Source: JAEULH01 sp963789785
Lineage (GTDB): Bacteria > Pseudomonadota > Alphaproteobacteria > Rhodospirillales > Defluviicoccaceae
Direction: 5' to 3'
Length of the DNA stretch: 64,000 nt
Assembly (NCBI GenBank): GCA_963789785.1
Contig: CAWBNC010000043.1
Location: 180,964-244,963 of the forward strand
The translations under genes were made by a program, and so were the position numbers. The notes under the pieces were generated by a model, which was not told where the DNA came from, made no database searches, and saw only the letters and a program-made list of their open reading frames with translations. Positions 11,320 to 18,924 of this stretch are shown one piece after another. Every line of letters begins with the position of its first letter. The stretch's first letter is position 1.

Positions 11320-11904
11320 GTGATACCGATCGAATCCGTCTGCGTTCTGTGCGGCTCAGGGGAGGGAACCGCGCCCGCCTATCGGGCGGCCGCGGCGGCC
11401 CTCGGCCGGGCGCTTGCGACGCACGGGATCAGACTGATCTTCGGCGGCGGCTCGGTCGGGCTGATGGGCGCTGTTGCGGACGCGGTTCTTGACGCCGGCG
11501 GCGAGGCCGTCGGCGTCATTCCCGACTTTCTCATCCGCTACGAGATCGGCCACAAGCGGCTGAGCGACCTCGTCGTGACCGACAGCATGCACGAGCGCAA
11601 GCGGCGCATGTTCGAGATGGCCGACGCCTTCGTCGTCCTTCCCGGCGGACTGGGAACCCTCGACGAGACATTCGAGATCGTGACCTGGAAGCAGCTGCGT
11701 CTGCATGCCGCGCCGATCGTGGTTCTGGATGTCGACGGCTACTGGGAGCCGCTGCGCGCTCTGATCGACTCCGTCATTGCCGCCCGCTTCGCCCATCCCA
11801 AGGTGGCTGAGCTGATGACCTTCGTCTCTTCGCCCGACGAAGTCATCGCGGCGCTGGAGACCGCGCCGCAGCCGGTCCGGAACGTTGCCATCGGTCATCT
11901 GTAG
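11320..11904 (+). CDS. LOG-family nucleoside monophosphate phosphoribohydrolase
   Basis: A 194-residue Rossmann-like protein of the LOG (lonely guy) / TIGR00730 family. The two signature elements are MHERKRRMFEMADAF and LPGGLGTLDETFE (PGGxGTxxE). Members release a base from nucleoside 5'-monophosphates; plant and some bacterial enzymes activate cytokinins this way. The start is taken as GTG at 11320, preceded by a G-rich run; the open frame continues upstream to 11143 but that part is arginine- and serine-rich and unlike the family. It lies between the phasin gene and icd on the same strand. Confidence 0.88.
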   Translation: MIPIESVCVLCGSGEGTAPAYRAAAAALGRALATHGIRLIFGGGSVGLMGAVADAVLDAGGEAVGVIPDFLIRYEIGHKRLSDLVVTDSMHERKRRMFEMADAFVVLPGGLGTLDETFEIVTWKQLRLHAAPIVVLDVDGYWEPLRALIDSVIAARFAHPKVAELMTFVSSPDEVIAALETAPQPVRNVAIGHL

Positions 11905-12093
11905 AAGCGAAACCCATCGAGGCGCGGTTGAACGCGCGGATTAATACGTCGGCTAAGCCTCATCAACGCGCTGCCTGATCCTTGAAAAACCCACGGGCGC
12001 CGCGTAGGGTCCGCCGGTCCGAGCGAGGGGGCTTGGCAGAACGCGAACGTATCGCCAAGGCGGTCACCGGACGGCCCGCAGGAGAACCGGATC

Positions 12094-13314
12094 ATGAACA
12101 AGATCAAGGTGGTTAACCCGATCGTCGAGCTCGACGGCGACGAGATGACTCGGATCATTTGGGGCTTCATCAAGGAGAAGCTGATCCTTCCGTATCTCGA
12201 CGTCGATCTCAAGTACTACGACCTCGGCATGGAGAAACGCGACGAGACCGACGACCAGATCACGGTCGATGCGGCGAACGCGATCAAGCAGCACGGGATC
12301 GGGGTGAAGTGCGCGACCATCACCCCCGATGAAGCGCGGGTCAAAGAGTTCAACCTGAAGAAAATGTGGAAGTCGCCGAACGGCACCATCCGCAATATCC
12401 TTGGCGGCACCGTCTTCCGCCAGCCGATCATCTGCAAGAACGTGCCGCGTCTGGTTCCCGGTTGGACAAAGCCGATCGTCATCGGCCGTCATGCCTTCGG
12501 CGATCAGTACAGGGCGACCGACTTCGTTGTGCCCGGCGCCGGCAAGCTCACCATCCGCTTCCAGCCCGCGGGCGGTGGCGAGCCGATCGAGCACGAGGTC
12601 TTCGACTTCCCCAGCGGCGGCGTTACCATGGCGATGTACAACCTGGACGAGTCGATCCGCGGCTTCGCCCACGCCTGCTTCAAGTACGCCCTCGACCTCG
12701 GCTGGTCGCTCTATCTCTCGACCAAGAACACCATCCTCAAAGCCTATGACGGCCGCTTCAAGGATCTGTTCGAGGAGATTTACGAGAGCGACTACAAGGG
12801 CAAGTTCGCCGAGAAGGGGATCACCTACGAGCATCGGCTCATCGACGACATGGTCGCCGCGGCGATGAAGTGGGAAGGCGGCTTCGTATGGGCCTGCAAG
12901 AACTACGATGGGGATGTCCAGTCCGACACGGTGGCCCAGGGCTTTGGCTCGCTCGGGCTGATGACCTCGGTGCTGATGACCGCGGACGGCCACACCGTGG
13001 AGGCCGAGGCCGCGCACGGCACGGTCACCCGGCACTTCCGCATGCACCAGCAGGGCAAGGAGACCTCGACGAACCCCATCGCCTCGATCTTTGCCTGGAC
13101 CCGGGGCCTGAGCTACCGGGGCAAGTTCGACGACACCCCGGATGTGACGGCCTTCGCCGAGGATCTCGAACAGGTCTGCATCGACACCGTCGAAAGCGGC
13201 TCGATGACCAAGGATCTGGCGATGCTGATCGGTCCGGATCAGCCGTGGATGACGACCACGCAGTTTCTCAACAAGCTCGACGAGAACCTGAAGAATCGCC
13301 GCGGCATGAGCTGA
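12094..13314 (+). CDS. icd: NADP-dependent isocitrate dehydrogenase
   Basis: A 406-residue enzyme of the eukaryote-like dimeric IDH class, converting isocitrate to 2-oxoglutarate with NADPH formation in the TCA cycle. Diagnostic stretches are ELDGDEMTRIIW near the N-terminus, the substrate-binding SPNGTIRNILGGTVFR, KNTILKAYDGRFK, the metal-binding DDMVAAAMKWEGGFVWACKNYDGDVQSD and the NADP-binding AAHGTVTRHFRMHQ. It is full length with an uninterrupted frame. A GGAGA ribosome-binding site lies ten bases before the ATG. The stretch 11905-12093 ahead of it holds no gene and probably carries the promoter. Confidence 0.97.
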   Translation: MNKIKVVNPIVELDGDEMTRIIWGFIKEKLILPYLDVDLKYYDLGMEKRDETDDQITVDAANAIKQHGIGVKCATITPDEARVKEFNLKKMWKSPNGTIRNILGGTVFRQPIICKNVPRLVPGWTKPIVIGRHAFGDQYRATDFVVPGAGKLTIRFQPAGGGEPIEHEVFDFPSGGVTMAMYNLDESIRGFAHACFKYALDLGWSLYLSTKNTILKAYDGRFKDLFEEIYESDYKGKFAEKGITYEHRLIDDMVAAAMKWEGGFVWACKNYDGDVQSDTVAQGFGSLGLMTSVLMTADGHTVEAEAAHGTVTRHFRMHQQGKETSTNPIASIFAWTRGLSYRGKFDDTPDVTAFAEDLEQVCIDTVESGSMTKDLAMLIGPDQPWMTTTQFLNKLDENLKNRRGMS

Positions 13315-13386
13315 GGCAAAGGCGAATGGCCGGGTCGTATCGCGTCCGACTTGACGCAAGCCATTCGCTTTCCTAAAAGGAGCGCA

Positions 13387-13410
13387 GGTGAGGGGCCTTC
13401 GCGGGCCCCA
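13387..13410. promoter_or_regulatory. GC-rich hairpin in the icd-rpmB gap
   Basis: An inverted repeat GGGGCC-TTCGCG-GGCCCC followed by AAC and then six T residues (ACTTTTTTGG). It could end icd transcription or form part of the rpmB leader, since the rpmB ribosome-binding site (GGAGG) starts right after the T run. Only the symmetry is seen; the role is inferred. Confidence 0.4.
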
Positions 13411-13431
13411 ACTTTTTTGGAGGCCGTACCG

Positions 13432-13719
13432 ATGGCGAGACGCTGCAGCGTGACCGGCAAGGGCGTGCTGACCGGTAACAATGTCAGCCACGCCCACAAC
13501 AAGACCCGCCGGCGCTATCTGCCGAACCTCCAGACGACCTCGGTATTCAGCGAGTCGCTGGGGCGGATGGTGCGGCTGCGGTTGTCGACCAGCGCGCTGC
13601 GGACGATCGAGCACAGCGGCGGCTTCGACGCTTTTCTCCTCGGCGCCCGGACGCCGGTGCTCCCAACGGACCTTCGCCGGCTCAAGAGGCAGGTCGAGAA
13701 GGCCCGCGCCGCCGGCTGA
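13432..13719 (+). CDS. rpmB: 50S ribosomal protein L28
   Basis: A 95-residue basic protein of the large ribosomal subunit. It begins MARRCSVTGKGVLTGNNVSHAHNKTRRR, the near-invariant start of proteobacterial L28, and continues with RRYLPNLQTTSVFSESLGRMVRLRLST. The start is fixed by homology and a TTGGAGG ribosome-binding site ten bases upstream. Length fits the alphaproteobacterial form. The gene stands alone, downstream of icd. Confidence 0.97.
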   Translation: MARRCSVTGKGVLTGNNVSHAHNKTRRRYLPNLQTTSVFSESLGRMVRLRLSTSALRTIEHSGGFDAFLLGARTPVLPTDLRRLKRQVEKARAAG

Positions 13720-14143
13720 TGGCGACGCGGCCACAGCCGCTCCCACTCCACATCGGCAGATCGCTTCGAATTTGACAGTCTCCTCCCTCGGCCGACAAAC
13801 CGCGGAGGCGGCATCGAGTCCGACAGGGGCAATGCGTCATTCCCAAAGTGCACCATCTACCTGACAACAGGCCATGCACGGCGTTGATGCCTTGATCATA
13901 AACGGATCGCCATAGCTTCAGCCTCGGCTCATGGCGCCGTAGGCCGCATGTGGCCAACGGAGGTTTCGCACCACAGAATGGTATCGGTGCCGGAACGCCA
14001 AAAGGATCATGCCGCAAGAATCGGGTTAACAAGCGTTTGGCCAACGGTATTAGCATACCGTGCGGGAGGGAAGACGTTCATCCGTTCAATCCCGTAAGGC
14101 GCACCAACGGACAGTACAATCAAGCCGGTCTTAGGTGGATTGA
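13720..14143. other. Intergenic region with no recognised gene
   Basis: About 420 bases between rpmB (+) and the lipoprotein gene (-), which converge. No coding frame with a plausible ribosome-binding site and protein-like composition was seen. Near the right end an inverted repeat GGTGGAT-TGATTAG-ATCCACC (14131-14151) overlaps the lipoprotein stop codon and might end transcription, though no T-tract follows. Confidence 0.5.
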
Positions 14144-14845
14144 TTAGATCCACCCCTGCTTTTCTGCCGCAACCTTCAGCTCCGCGGCGATCTGCTTAGC
14201 CGTGCGTTCGGCCGCGCCTTCAATCGTCTCCGAACCCGATGCCTCCCCGTATGCTTTCGCCGCACCGGAAACTACCAGACCGACCGGGTTGGCCGTGGCA
14301 ACAGCCACGACAAGCGGAGTAGCACCGCCTGGCGTCTTGCCACTGCCTGCGTCAACCGAGCCGGAACCGAGTGGGCGCAGACCTTCAGCGGTCATCACGA
14401 AGCCATTGACCACCGTCTTTAGCTCAGCGGCACCGGCGCCGAAACCGAGCCCGACGCGCTTAGCGGCGCTGCCTTCATTAACCGTAGTGAAGTAGCCAAC
14501 GATCGCGATATCGTTCACCCGCAGCGCCGGCTGGCCAGCCGCCAGTGTCGCTGGCAGTCCCATGTTCCGGAGCTCCGTGGCGAGGTTCTTCGCAATATCA
14601 GCGCCCAGCTTACGACCTAACGCGAGTTGCTCGGCTGTTGGTTTCATCGAGCCAAATCCTGGGCCCGAGATCGAGACGCCGGCTGGAAGGTCGGATGGGG
14701 TAGCGGCAAAATCATAGACGATGATGCGATCTGGCTTGGTGAGCTTTCCCTGATAGGGCTTATTTTCGGTGACTTTACTCGATGCGCATCCCGCAAGGAA
14801 AACGATTGCGAGCAACCATATAGCCGCGCGCGGATAAGCTCTCAT
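14144..14845 (-). CDS. Lipoprotein of the DUF4410 type, 5' end hit by an IS
   Basis: A 233-residue exported protein. The N-terminus MRAYPRAAIWLLAIVFLAGCASS is a signal peptide with lipobox LAGC. The mature part contains PDRIIVYDFAATPSDLP and GRKLGADIAKNLATELRNMGLPA, in keeping with DUF4410-type lipoproteins, then a glycine-rich segment (VGLGFGAGAAELKTVVNGF) that recalls membrane-inserting glycine zippers. Function unknown; probably in the outer membrane. The start ATG (14845-14843) lies inside the left 10-bp target duplication of the insertion sequence at 14848-16137. The native ribosome-binding site and promoter are therefore now 1.3 kb away beyond the element, and expression is likely lost or driven from the element. 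Confidence 0.75.
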   Translation of the reverse strand: MRAYPRAAIWLLAIVFLAGCASSKVTENKPYQGKLTKPDRIIVYDFAATPSDLPAGVSISGPGFGSMKPTAEQLALGRKLGADIAKNLATELRNMGLPATLAAGQPALRVNDIAIVGYFTTVNEGSAAKRVGLGFGAGAAELKTVVNGFVMTAEGLRPLGSGSVDAGSGKTPGGATPLVVAVATANPVGLVVSGAAKAYGEASGSETIEGAAERTAKQIAAELKVAAEKQGWI

Positions 14846-14847
14846 TG
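14838..14847. repeat. Left target-site duplication of the ISAs1-type element
   Basis: The ten bases GCTCTCATTG lie directly against the left inverted repeat and recur exactly at 16138-16147 against the right one. On the minus strand they contain the start codon of the lipoprotein gene. Confidence 0.95.
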
Positions 14848-16137
14848 CAGGGCTGTTCAGTTCTCCTGCTGTGAGGGGTGCGTTCTCGTAATACGAGTCT
14901 GCGCGGGATTGCCGGTTGGAAAACGAGTCTACCCCGGCGGCGAAAAGTCTAAATCCATGGCGGGCACTTTGGATGGAGGGTGCCATGGCTCCGTTTCCCA
15001 ACCTTCTGGCGGCTTTAGTGGACGTTCCGGACCCCCGGCGGGCGCAAGGCAAGCGGTATCCGCTGCCGTATCTGCTGATGTTCACGGTGTTGGCGCTGCT
15101 AAGCGGGGCCAGGTCCTACCGCGGCGTCATCACCTTCCTGGAGCAGCGGCGGGAGCACCTCAATCACCACTTCGGGGTGGATCTGCAGCGGGCGCCGGTG
15201 GTGAACACGCTGCGGACGGTACTGCAGTCGCTGTCGACCGAGGCCCTCGAAGACGCGTTCCGCCGCCATGCCAAAGCCCTGCTGCCCGCGGGTTGCTCCC
15301 GGCGGGGGGCGAGGCGGGCGAACAGCCGGTGATCGCCCTCGATGGCAAGACACTGCGCGGCAGCTTCGATCACTTCAACGACCGCAAGGCAGCCCAGACC
15401 TTGACAGCATTCGCCTCGGCTTCGGCCATCGTCCTGGCGCATATCGAGATCGAAGACAAGTCGAACGAAATCCCCGCCGCCCAGCAGATGATCCGTGACC
15501 TCGGGCTGACCGGCGTCGTGTTCACCGCCGATGCCATGCACTGTCAAAAAAACATTTGAAACCGCCAGGGAGACCGGAAGCTTTCTGGTCGCCCAGGTCA
15601 AAGCCAACCAGCAGACCCTGCACGACACGATCGAAGCGATCTGTGCCGCCGAGAAGCCCATCGACAGCGCCGCGAGCGTCGACCGCAACCGCCACGGTCG
15701 CCAGGAGCACGTCTGGTCGAGACGTTCGACGTCACCGGCCGTCTCGGCTCCGACTGGGACGGCCTGATCGCCGCCGCCGCCCGCGTCACCCGGCTCACCT
15801 GGCACAAGGACACCGCCTCCGGCCGCTGGCACCCCACCGACGAGATATCCTTCTTCGCCTGTCAGATCAGGCTGTCCGCCAGCGCAACCGCCGCGGCGAT
15901 CCGCCAGCATTGGGGCATCGAAAACCGCAGCCATTACGTCCGTGATGTCAGCTTCTTCGAAGACCACAGCCGCATTCGAACCAAACCCGGCCACTTCGCA
16001 AGGTTCCGCAGCTTCGCCCTCAACATCCTGCGCGCCAACGGCACCACCAACGTCAGCAGAGAACTCTACCTCAATGCCCTCAACCCACATCACGCCCTGG
16101 GTTACCGGTCAGCGTAAAGGAGAACTGAACAGCCCTG
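14848..16137 (+). mobile_element. ISAs1-family insertion sequence, 1290 bp, complete ends
   Basis: The element is bounded by perfect 20-bp terminal inverted repeats at 14848-14867 (starting CAGGGCTGTTCAG) and 16118-16137, and by a perfect 10-bp target duplication. Size, CAGGG terminus and duplication length match the ISAs1 family. It holds one transposase gene on the plus strand. Intact ends and an exact duplication point to a recent insertion, here between the ribosome-binding site and the start codon of a lipoprotein gene. Confidence 0.95.
14985..16118 (+). pseudogene. ISAs1-family transposase (three frameshifts)
   Basis: A DDE transposase starting at the ATG at 14985 behind a GGAGGG site. 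It opens MAPFPNLLAALVDVPDPRRAQGKRYPLPYLL and SGARSYRGVITFLEQR, then continues in a second frame with VIALDGKTLRGSFDHF (first catalytic aspartate, typical of ISAs1) and GVVFTADAMHCQKKTF (second aspartate), and ends with GRLGSDWDG, HWGIENRSHYVRDVSFFEDHSRIR (catalytic glutamate) and LNPHHALGYRSA. Breaks occur near 15295, at the A7 run at 15546-15552 (one A too many) and near 15720. Given many other single-base frameshifts in this window it may be intact in reality, about 375 residues. Confidence 0.85.
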
Positions 16138-16486
16138 GCTCTCATTGCATGCTCCGATTAAGGATTTTTATTTCGAGACTGGATCAAGCTAGCAATGTTC
16201 GACAGTGTCGTGCAAGTGGTCGGAAGGCTCATACATTTGACTCCCGCCGCACGAGATGTGCTGACGGGGCTGCCGTTTGATTAAGAATATATTGCGGACG
16301 TTGCCGATCGAGCTGTCGCCATGGCCGATGTCGAAGCCGTCCCTGACGACTTGGTGCCAGGCGGCGTAGACGGCCGCGCTCTCCGACGGAATCGCCGCTC
16401 TGCGACTGCAGGAGCAACTGGGCTCGGCTTCTAGATAGGCGGGGCGACGCGCCGATTAAGAACCTAACTGCGAACCGGCCCGGGCG
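16138..16486. other. Former upstream region of the lipoprotein gene, no gene seen
   Basis: After the right target duplication (16138-16147) this stretch is the original 5' region of the lipoprotein gene, cut off by the IS. On the minus strand CGGAG at 16152-16156 lies a few bases ahead of the duplicated start codon and was probably its ribosome-binding site. The segment is less GC-rich than its surroundings. No coding frame is convincing. Confidence 0.5.
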
Positions 16487-17413
16487 TCACAGCGCCAGCC
16501 ATGAGGGGATCTGCGGGCTGACGCGGACCCCGCCCGCGGTCAACGGTCCGCCGTCGCCGGCTTTGACGCCTGAATCATCGAGCGCCTCGAGGCGCAGCAT
16601 GGCCAGGGCGTAATCACCGGCGCCCGAGCGGATCTCGCCGACCTCGTGACCGCCGCGGAGCACAGGCGTTCCGGGCGGCGGAAGGGCGCCTTCGACGGAT
16701 AGTGGAATCAGTCGCTTCCTGATCAGGGCGCGGTATTTGGTTCGGGCGGTGAGCTCCTGGCCGAGGAAGCACCCCTTGTCCCAGTCGACTCCGTGCAGCT
16801 CATCGAAGCCGCATTCGAGAAGTATCGAGCGCTCGACCTTCATGTCACGGCTGCCGTCCGCAAGCCCGAGGGCAATGCGATGACGGTCGTAGGCCGCTGC
16901 CGTTTCGGCGATGAACCCCGCGGCCTCCAGCTGCCCTACAGCGTCGGCCCGCGGCAGGATCACCCGCGCTCCGGCGGCGGCCAGGCGAGGATCGACGTAA
17001 GCGACGCCGCCGGCAAAGGAGGTGGCCGCGCCGGGATCGTCCGTCGCAAGGCCGGGCAGTTCGGCCGCGCCGGCTCCGAAGAGGGCCGCGACGGCCCAAT
17101 CGGCGCTGCGCTCTTCGATCGCGACCTTGGAGCGCAGCCGGTAGGGACGCAGCCGGCGGATGAGATCGTCGCTGCGGCCGGCCTCGCAGTCGAGGGCGAG
17201 GGTCTCGTCATCCAGCGCAACCACGAAGAAGTCGTGAAGGTACTTGCCCTGGGGGGTGAGGAAGGCGGCGTAGACGGCACGAGATCCATCGACCCGGCGA
17301 ACATCGTTTGAAATCAGGCCCTGCAGAAACGCCTGCCGGTCCGCGCCGGCAACGGTGACGATGCCCCGACTTTCGAGCTGGACATAGCGCGCGTCTTTCA
17401 CTGCATTCCTCAT
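16487..17413 (-). CDS. ygfZ: YgfZ/GcvT-like folate-binding protein
   Basis: About 308 residues from the chosen ATG at 17413 (MRNAVKDARYVQLESRG), preceded by a CGAGG site; an ATG at 17425 is an alternative. The signature DKGCFLGQELTARTKYR (KGCxxGQE) near residue 215 identifies the YgfZ/IBA57 family, tetrahydrofolate-binding proteins that help build or repair iron-sulfur clusters, for instance in MiaB. GLISNDV near the N-terminus is also typical. The frame is intact. No iron-sulfur gene lies beside it. Confidence 0.88.
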   Translation of the reverse strand: MRNAVKDARYVQLESRGIVTVAGADRQAFLQGLISNDVRRVDGSRAVYAAFLTPQGKYLHDFFVVALDDETLALDCEAGRSDDLIRRLRPYRLRSKVAIEERSADWAVAALFGAGAAELPGLATDDPGAATSFAGGVAYVDPRLAAAGARVILPRADAVGQLEAAGFIAETAAAYDRHRIALGLADGSRDMKVERSILLECGFDELHGVDWDKGCFLGQELTARTKYRALIRKRLIPLSVEGALPPPGTPVLRGGHEVGEIRSGAGDYALAMLRLEALDDSGVKAGDGGPLTAGGVRVSPQIPSWLAL

Positions 17414-17587
17414 CGGCCTCGGCATGCGACCTGCCAGAATTGGGCGAGCCTGCCTACCGGCGCAAGTCCAGGGGCGGGGTACGGCGCAAAGGGCATACGG
17501 CGGCACGCGGCAGGTGGGCGTCTCGAAATGCAATCCATGAGAAAGTTTCTATTCAATTGGTAGCGCAGAAATAGTATCATTCCGGCC

Positions 17588-18365
17588 ATGATCGATGGTC
17601 CCCACCAGTTGCACCTTCAGCCCGGCGATGGCGTCGGCGGCCAGCCGCGGCGCGACTGGAGCCATGATGACAGCAAGGAACGCCGTGGCCGTGGATCGTC
17701 GCCGCTAGGAGAACCGACGCCGGCTTTGGGCGCCGGTCGCAACGAGGACGACTTCGCCTGCATGTTCGGCATTCCGGACGGCGAGCTGACGCCGCCTGTC
17801 CGTCGTGCCCTGACGCGCCTGCTCGCCCGGTTCGACGAGGCGAGAAAGCAGGTCGACGCCGGCCATGAGCGCGAGCTTTACCTGCAGGGCCTGGCCGACG
17901 GCGACGTCGTCCTGCCGGTCGGGAACCGGCGGTTACTCATCCGGGAGCTGTCGCGCATCATCGACCGGAGCAGGATGGTGCAGACGGCGAGCACGCTCGT
18001 GCTAATTTCTGTTGCCAATGCAGCGCGGGTGCGCGCCATTCATGGGGAGGCTGCCGCTCACGCCCTGCTCTGCGAGATGGCAGGCGTCGTCCTTACCCAC
18101 GTTCGCGCCAGCGACGTCGTTGCCAGCCTGGGCGGTTACGATTTCGGCGTCATTCTTAACCCTGACGATCGGCGACGCCGCCGAAAGCAAGGCTTGCGAC
18201 CTGGCACGTGCGCTCGCCGCGCGGCCGGTCGACCACCTGGGCGCAAGGCTGCGCGCCGAGCCGGCGTGGGGCCTTCACGAGATTGACCTGGGCGATACGG
18301 CCGATGGGGTTATCGCCGCCGCCGACCTGGATCTGGTGTCACGCGCTGCACGGTCGCGGCGGTAG
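17588..18365 (+). CDS. Degenerate GGDEF-like domain protein (one frameshift)
   Basis: The first 55 residues are polar and probably disordered; a later ATG at 17761 (MFGIPDGELTPPVRR) could be the true start. The rest follows the GGDEF fold: PVGNRRLLIRELSRIIDR matches the usual NRRaLlreL helix, then VLISVANAARVRAIHGEAAAHALLCEMAGVVLTHVRASDVVASLGGYDFGVIL. The signature GGDEF reads GGYDF, and the magnesium-binding aspartate of the first strand is replaced (LISVANA), so diguanylate cyclase activity is unlikely; a GTP- or c-di-GMP-sensing or scaffolding role would be possible. A single-base frameshift near 18160 moves the frame to GDAAESKACDLARALAARP and the stop at 18363-18365. No other domain is present. 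Confidence 0.7.
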
Positions 18366-18666
18366 AGCGCGCCTCTCGTCCGAACGGGTGCAGACAAGAT
18401 GCTCGGTCTTCTTGAATTCGATGAACTTTCTGCTTTCGAACGATTCATCGAGAAGCAGGTTGATCTAGATTGATCGACTTTCGCCGGGCCTCATCCGAAG
18501 GCAGAACATCCATCGAACGCAGGTCGATCGAGTATCCGATCCGCGCCCGAACCGGTGCCGCAGGCTTTGGCGGACGCCCCCGCGCTGCCGCTGCGCAGTG
18601 CTGGAATTCGCCAGCGCGGCGGGCTAGTATGACAGTTGTGTTGAGGTGCAAGGAGGATCATGGATC
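18366..18666. other. Intergenic region, no recognised gene
   Basis: About 300 bases between the GGDEF-like gene and the DUF465 gene. A 66-codon frame from 18470 is Arg/Ala-rich and lacks a ribosome-binding site, so I do not call it. The AAGGAGG just before 18667 belongs to the DUF465 gene. Confidence 0.5.
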
Positions 18667-18843
18667 ATGAGCCTGCAGGAGCGGATCGAAGCGCTGAAGG
18701 CAAAGCACTACGCCATCGAGACCGCAATTGAAGAGGAGCATAACCGGCCGCACCCCGACGATCTTGAAATCGTCAGGCTCAAAAAACAAAAGCTTCAAAT
18801 AAAGGACGAGATCGCCGTTTTATCTACGCAGCAATACGGCTGA
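18667..18843 (+). CDS. DUF465 family small coiled-coil protein
   Basis: A 58-residue charged helical protein, MSLQERIEALKAKHYAIETAIEEEHNRPHPDDLEIVRLKKQKLQIKDEI. The H-x-x-LE-x-x-I-x-x-E pattern followed by PD-x-x-x-I-x-x-LKK-x-KL-x-IKDEI is the DUF465 (YdcH-type) signature, common in alphaproteobacteria. The family forms helical hairpins; no function is established. A strong AAGGAGG site precedes the start. It converges with the acyl-CoA synthetase gene. Confidence 0.85.
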   Translation: MSLQERIEALKAKHYAIETAIEEEHNRPHPDDLEIVRLKKQKLQIKDEIAVLSTQQYG

Positions 18844-18878
18844 CCGACGCTAGACTTGACAGCATCCTCTATTGGGTT

Positions 18879-18924
18879 GATCCGCCGCTGCAGGGTCGCG
18901 TGGTGCGCTCCCCGGCGGCGGATC
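18879..18924. terminator. Inverted repeat between convergent genes
   Basis: GATCCGCCGC at 18879-18888 pairs perfectly with GCGGCGGATC at 18915-18924 across a 26-base loop. It lies between the DUF465 gene (+) and the acyl-CoA synthetase gene (-), overlapping the stop of the latter. A shared terminator is plausible but there is no T-tract. Confidence 0.35.

Noticed and set aside
15546..15560. A possible programmed -1 frameshift site (A-AAA-AAC) in the ISAs1 transposase.
   Set aside because: The heptamer is there, but the downstream transposase frame is +1, not -1, relative to the upstream frame; one extra A in the run explains it better.
18470..18670. A 66-codon plus-strand frame before the DUF465 gene.
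   Set aside because: Arg/Ala-rich, no ribosome-binding site of its own and it overlaps the DUF465 Shine-Dalgarno.
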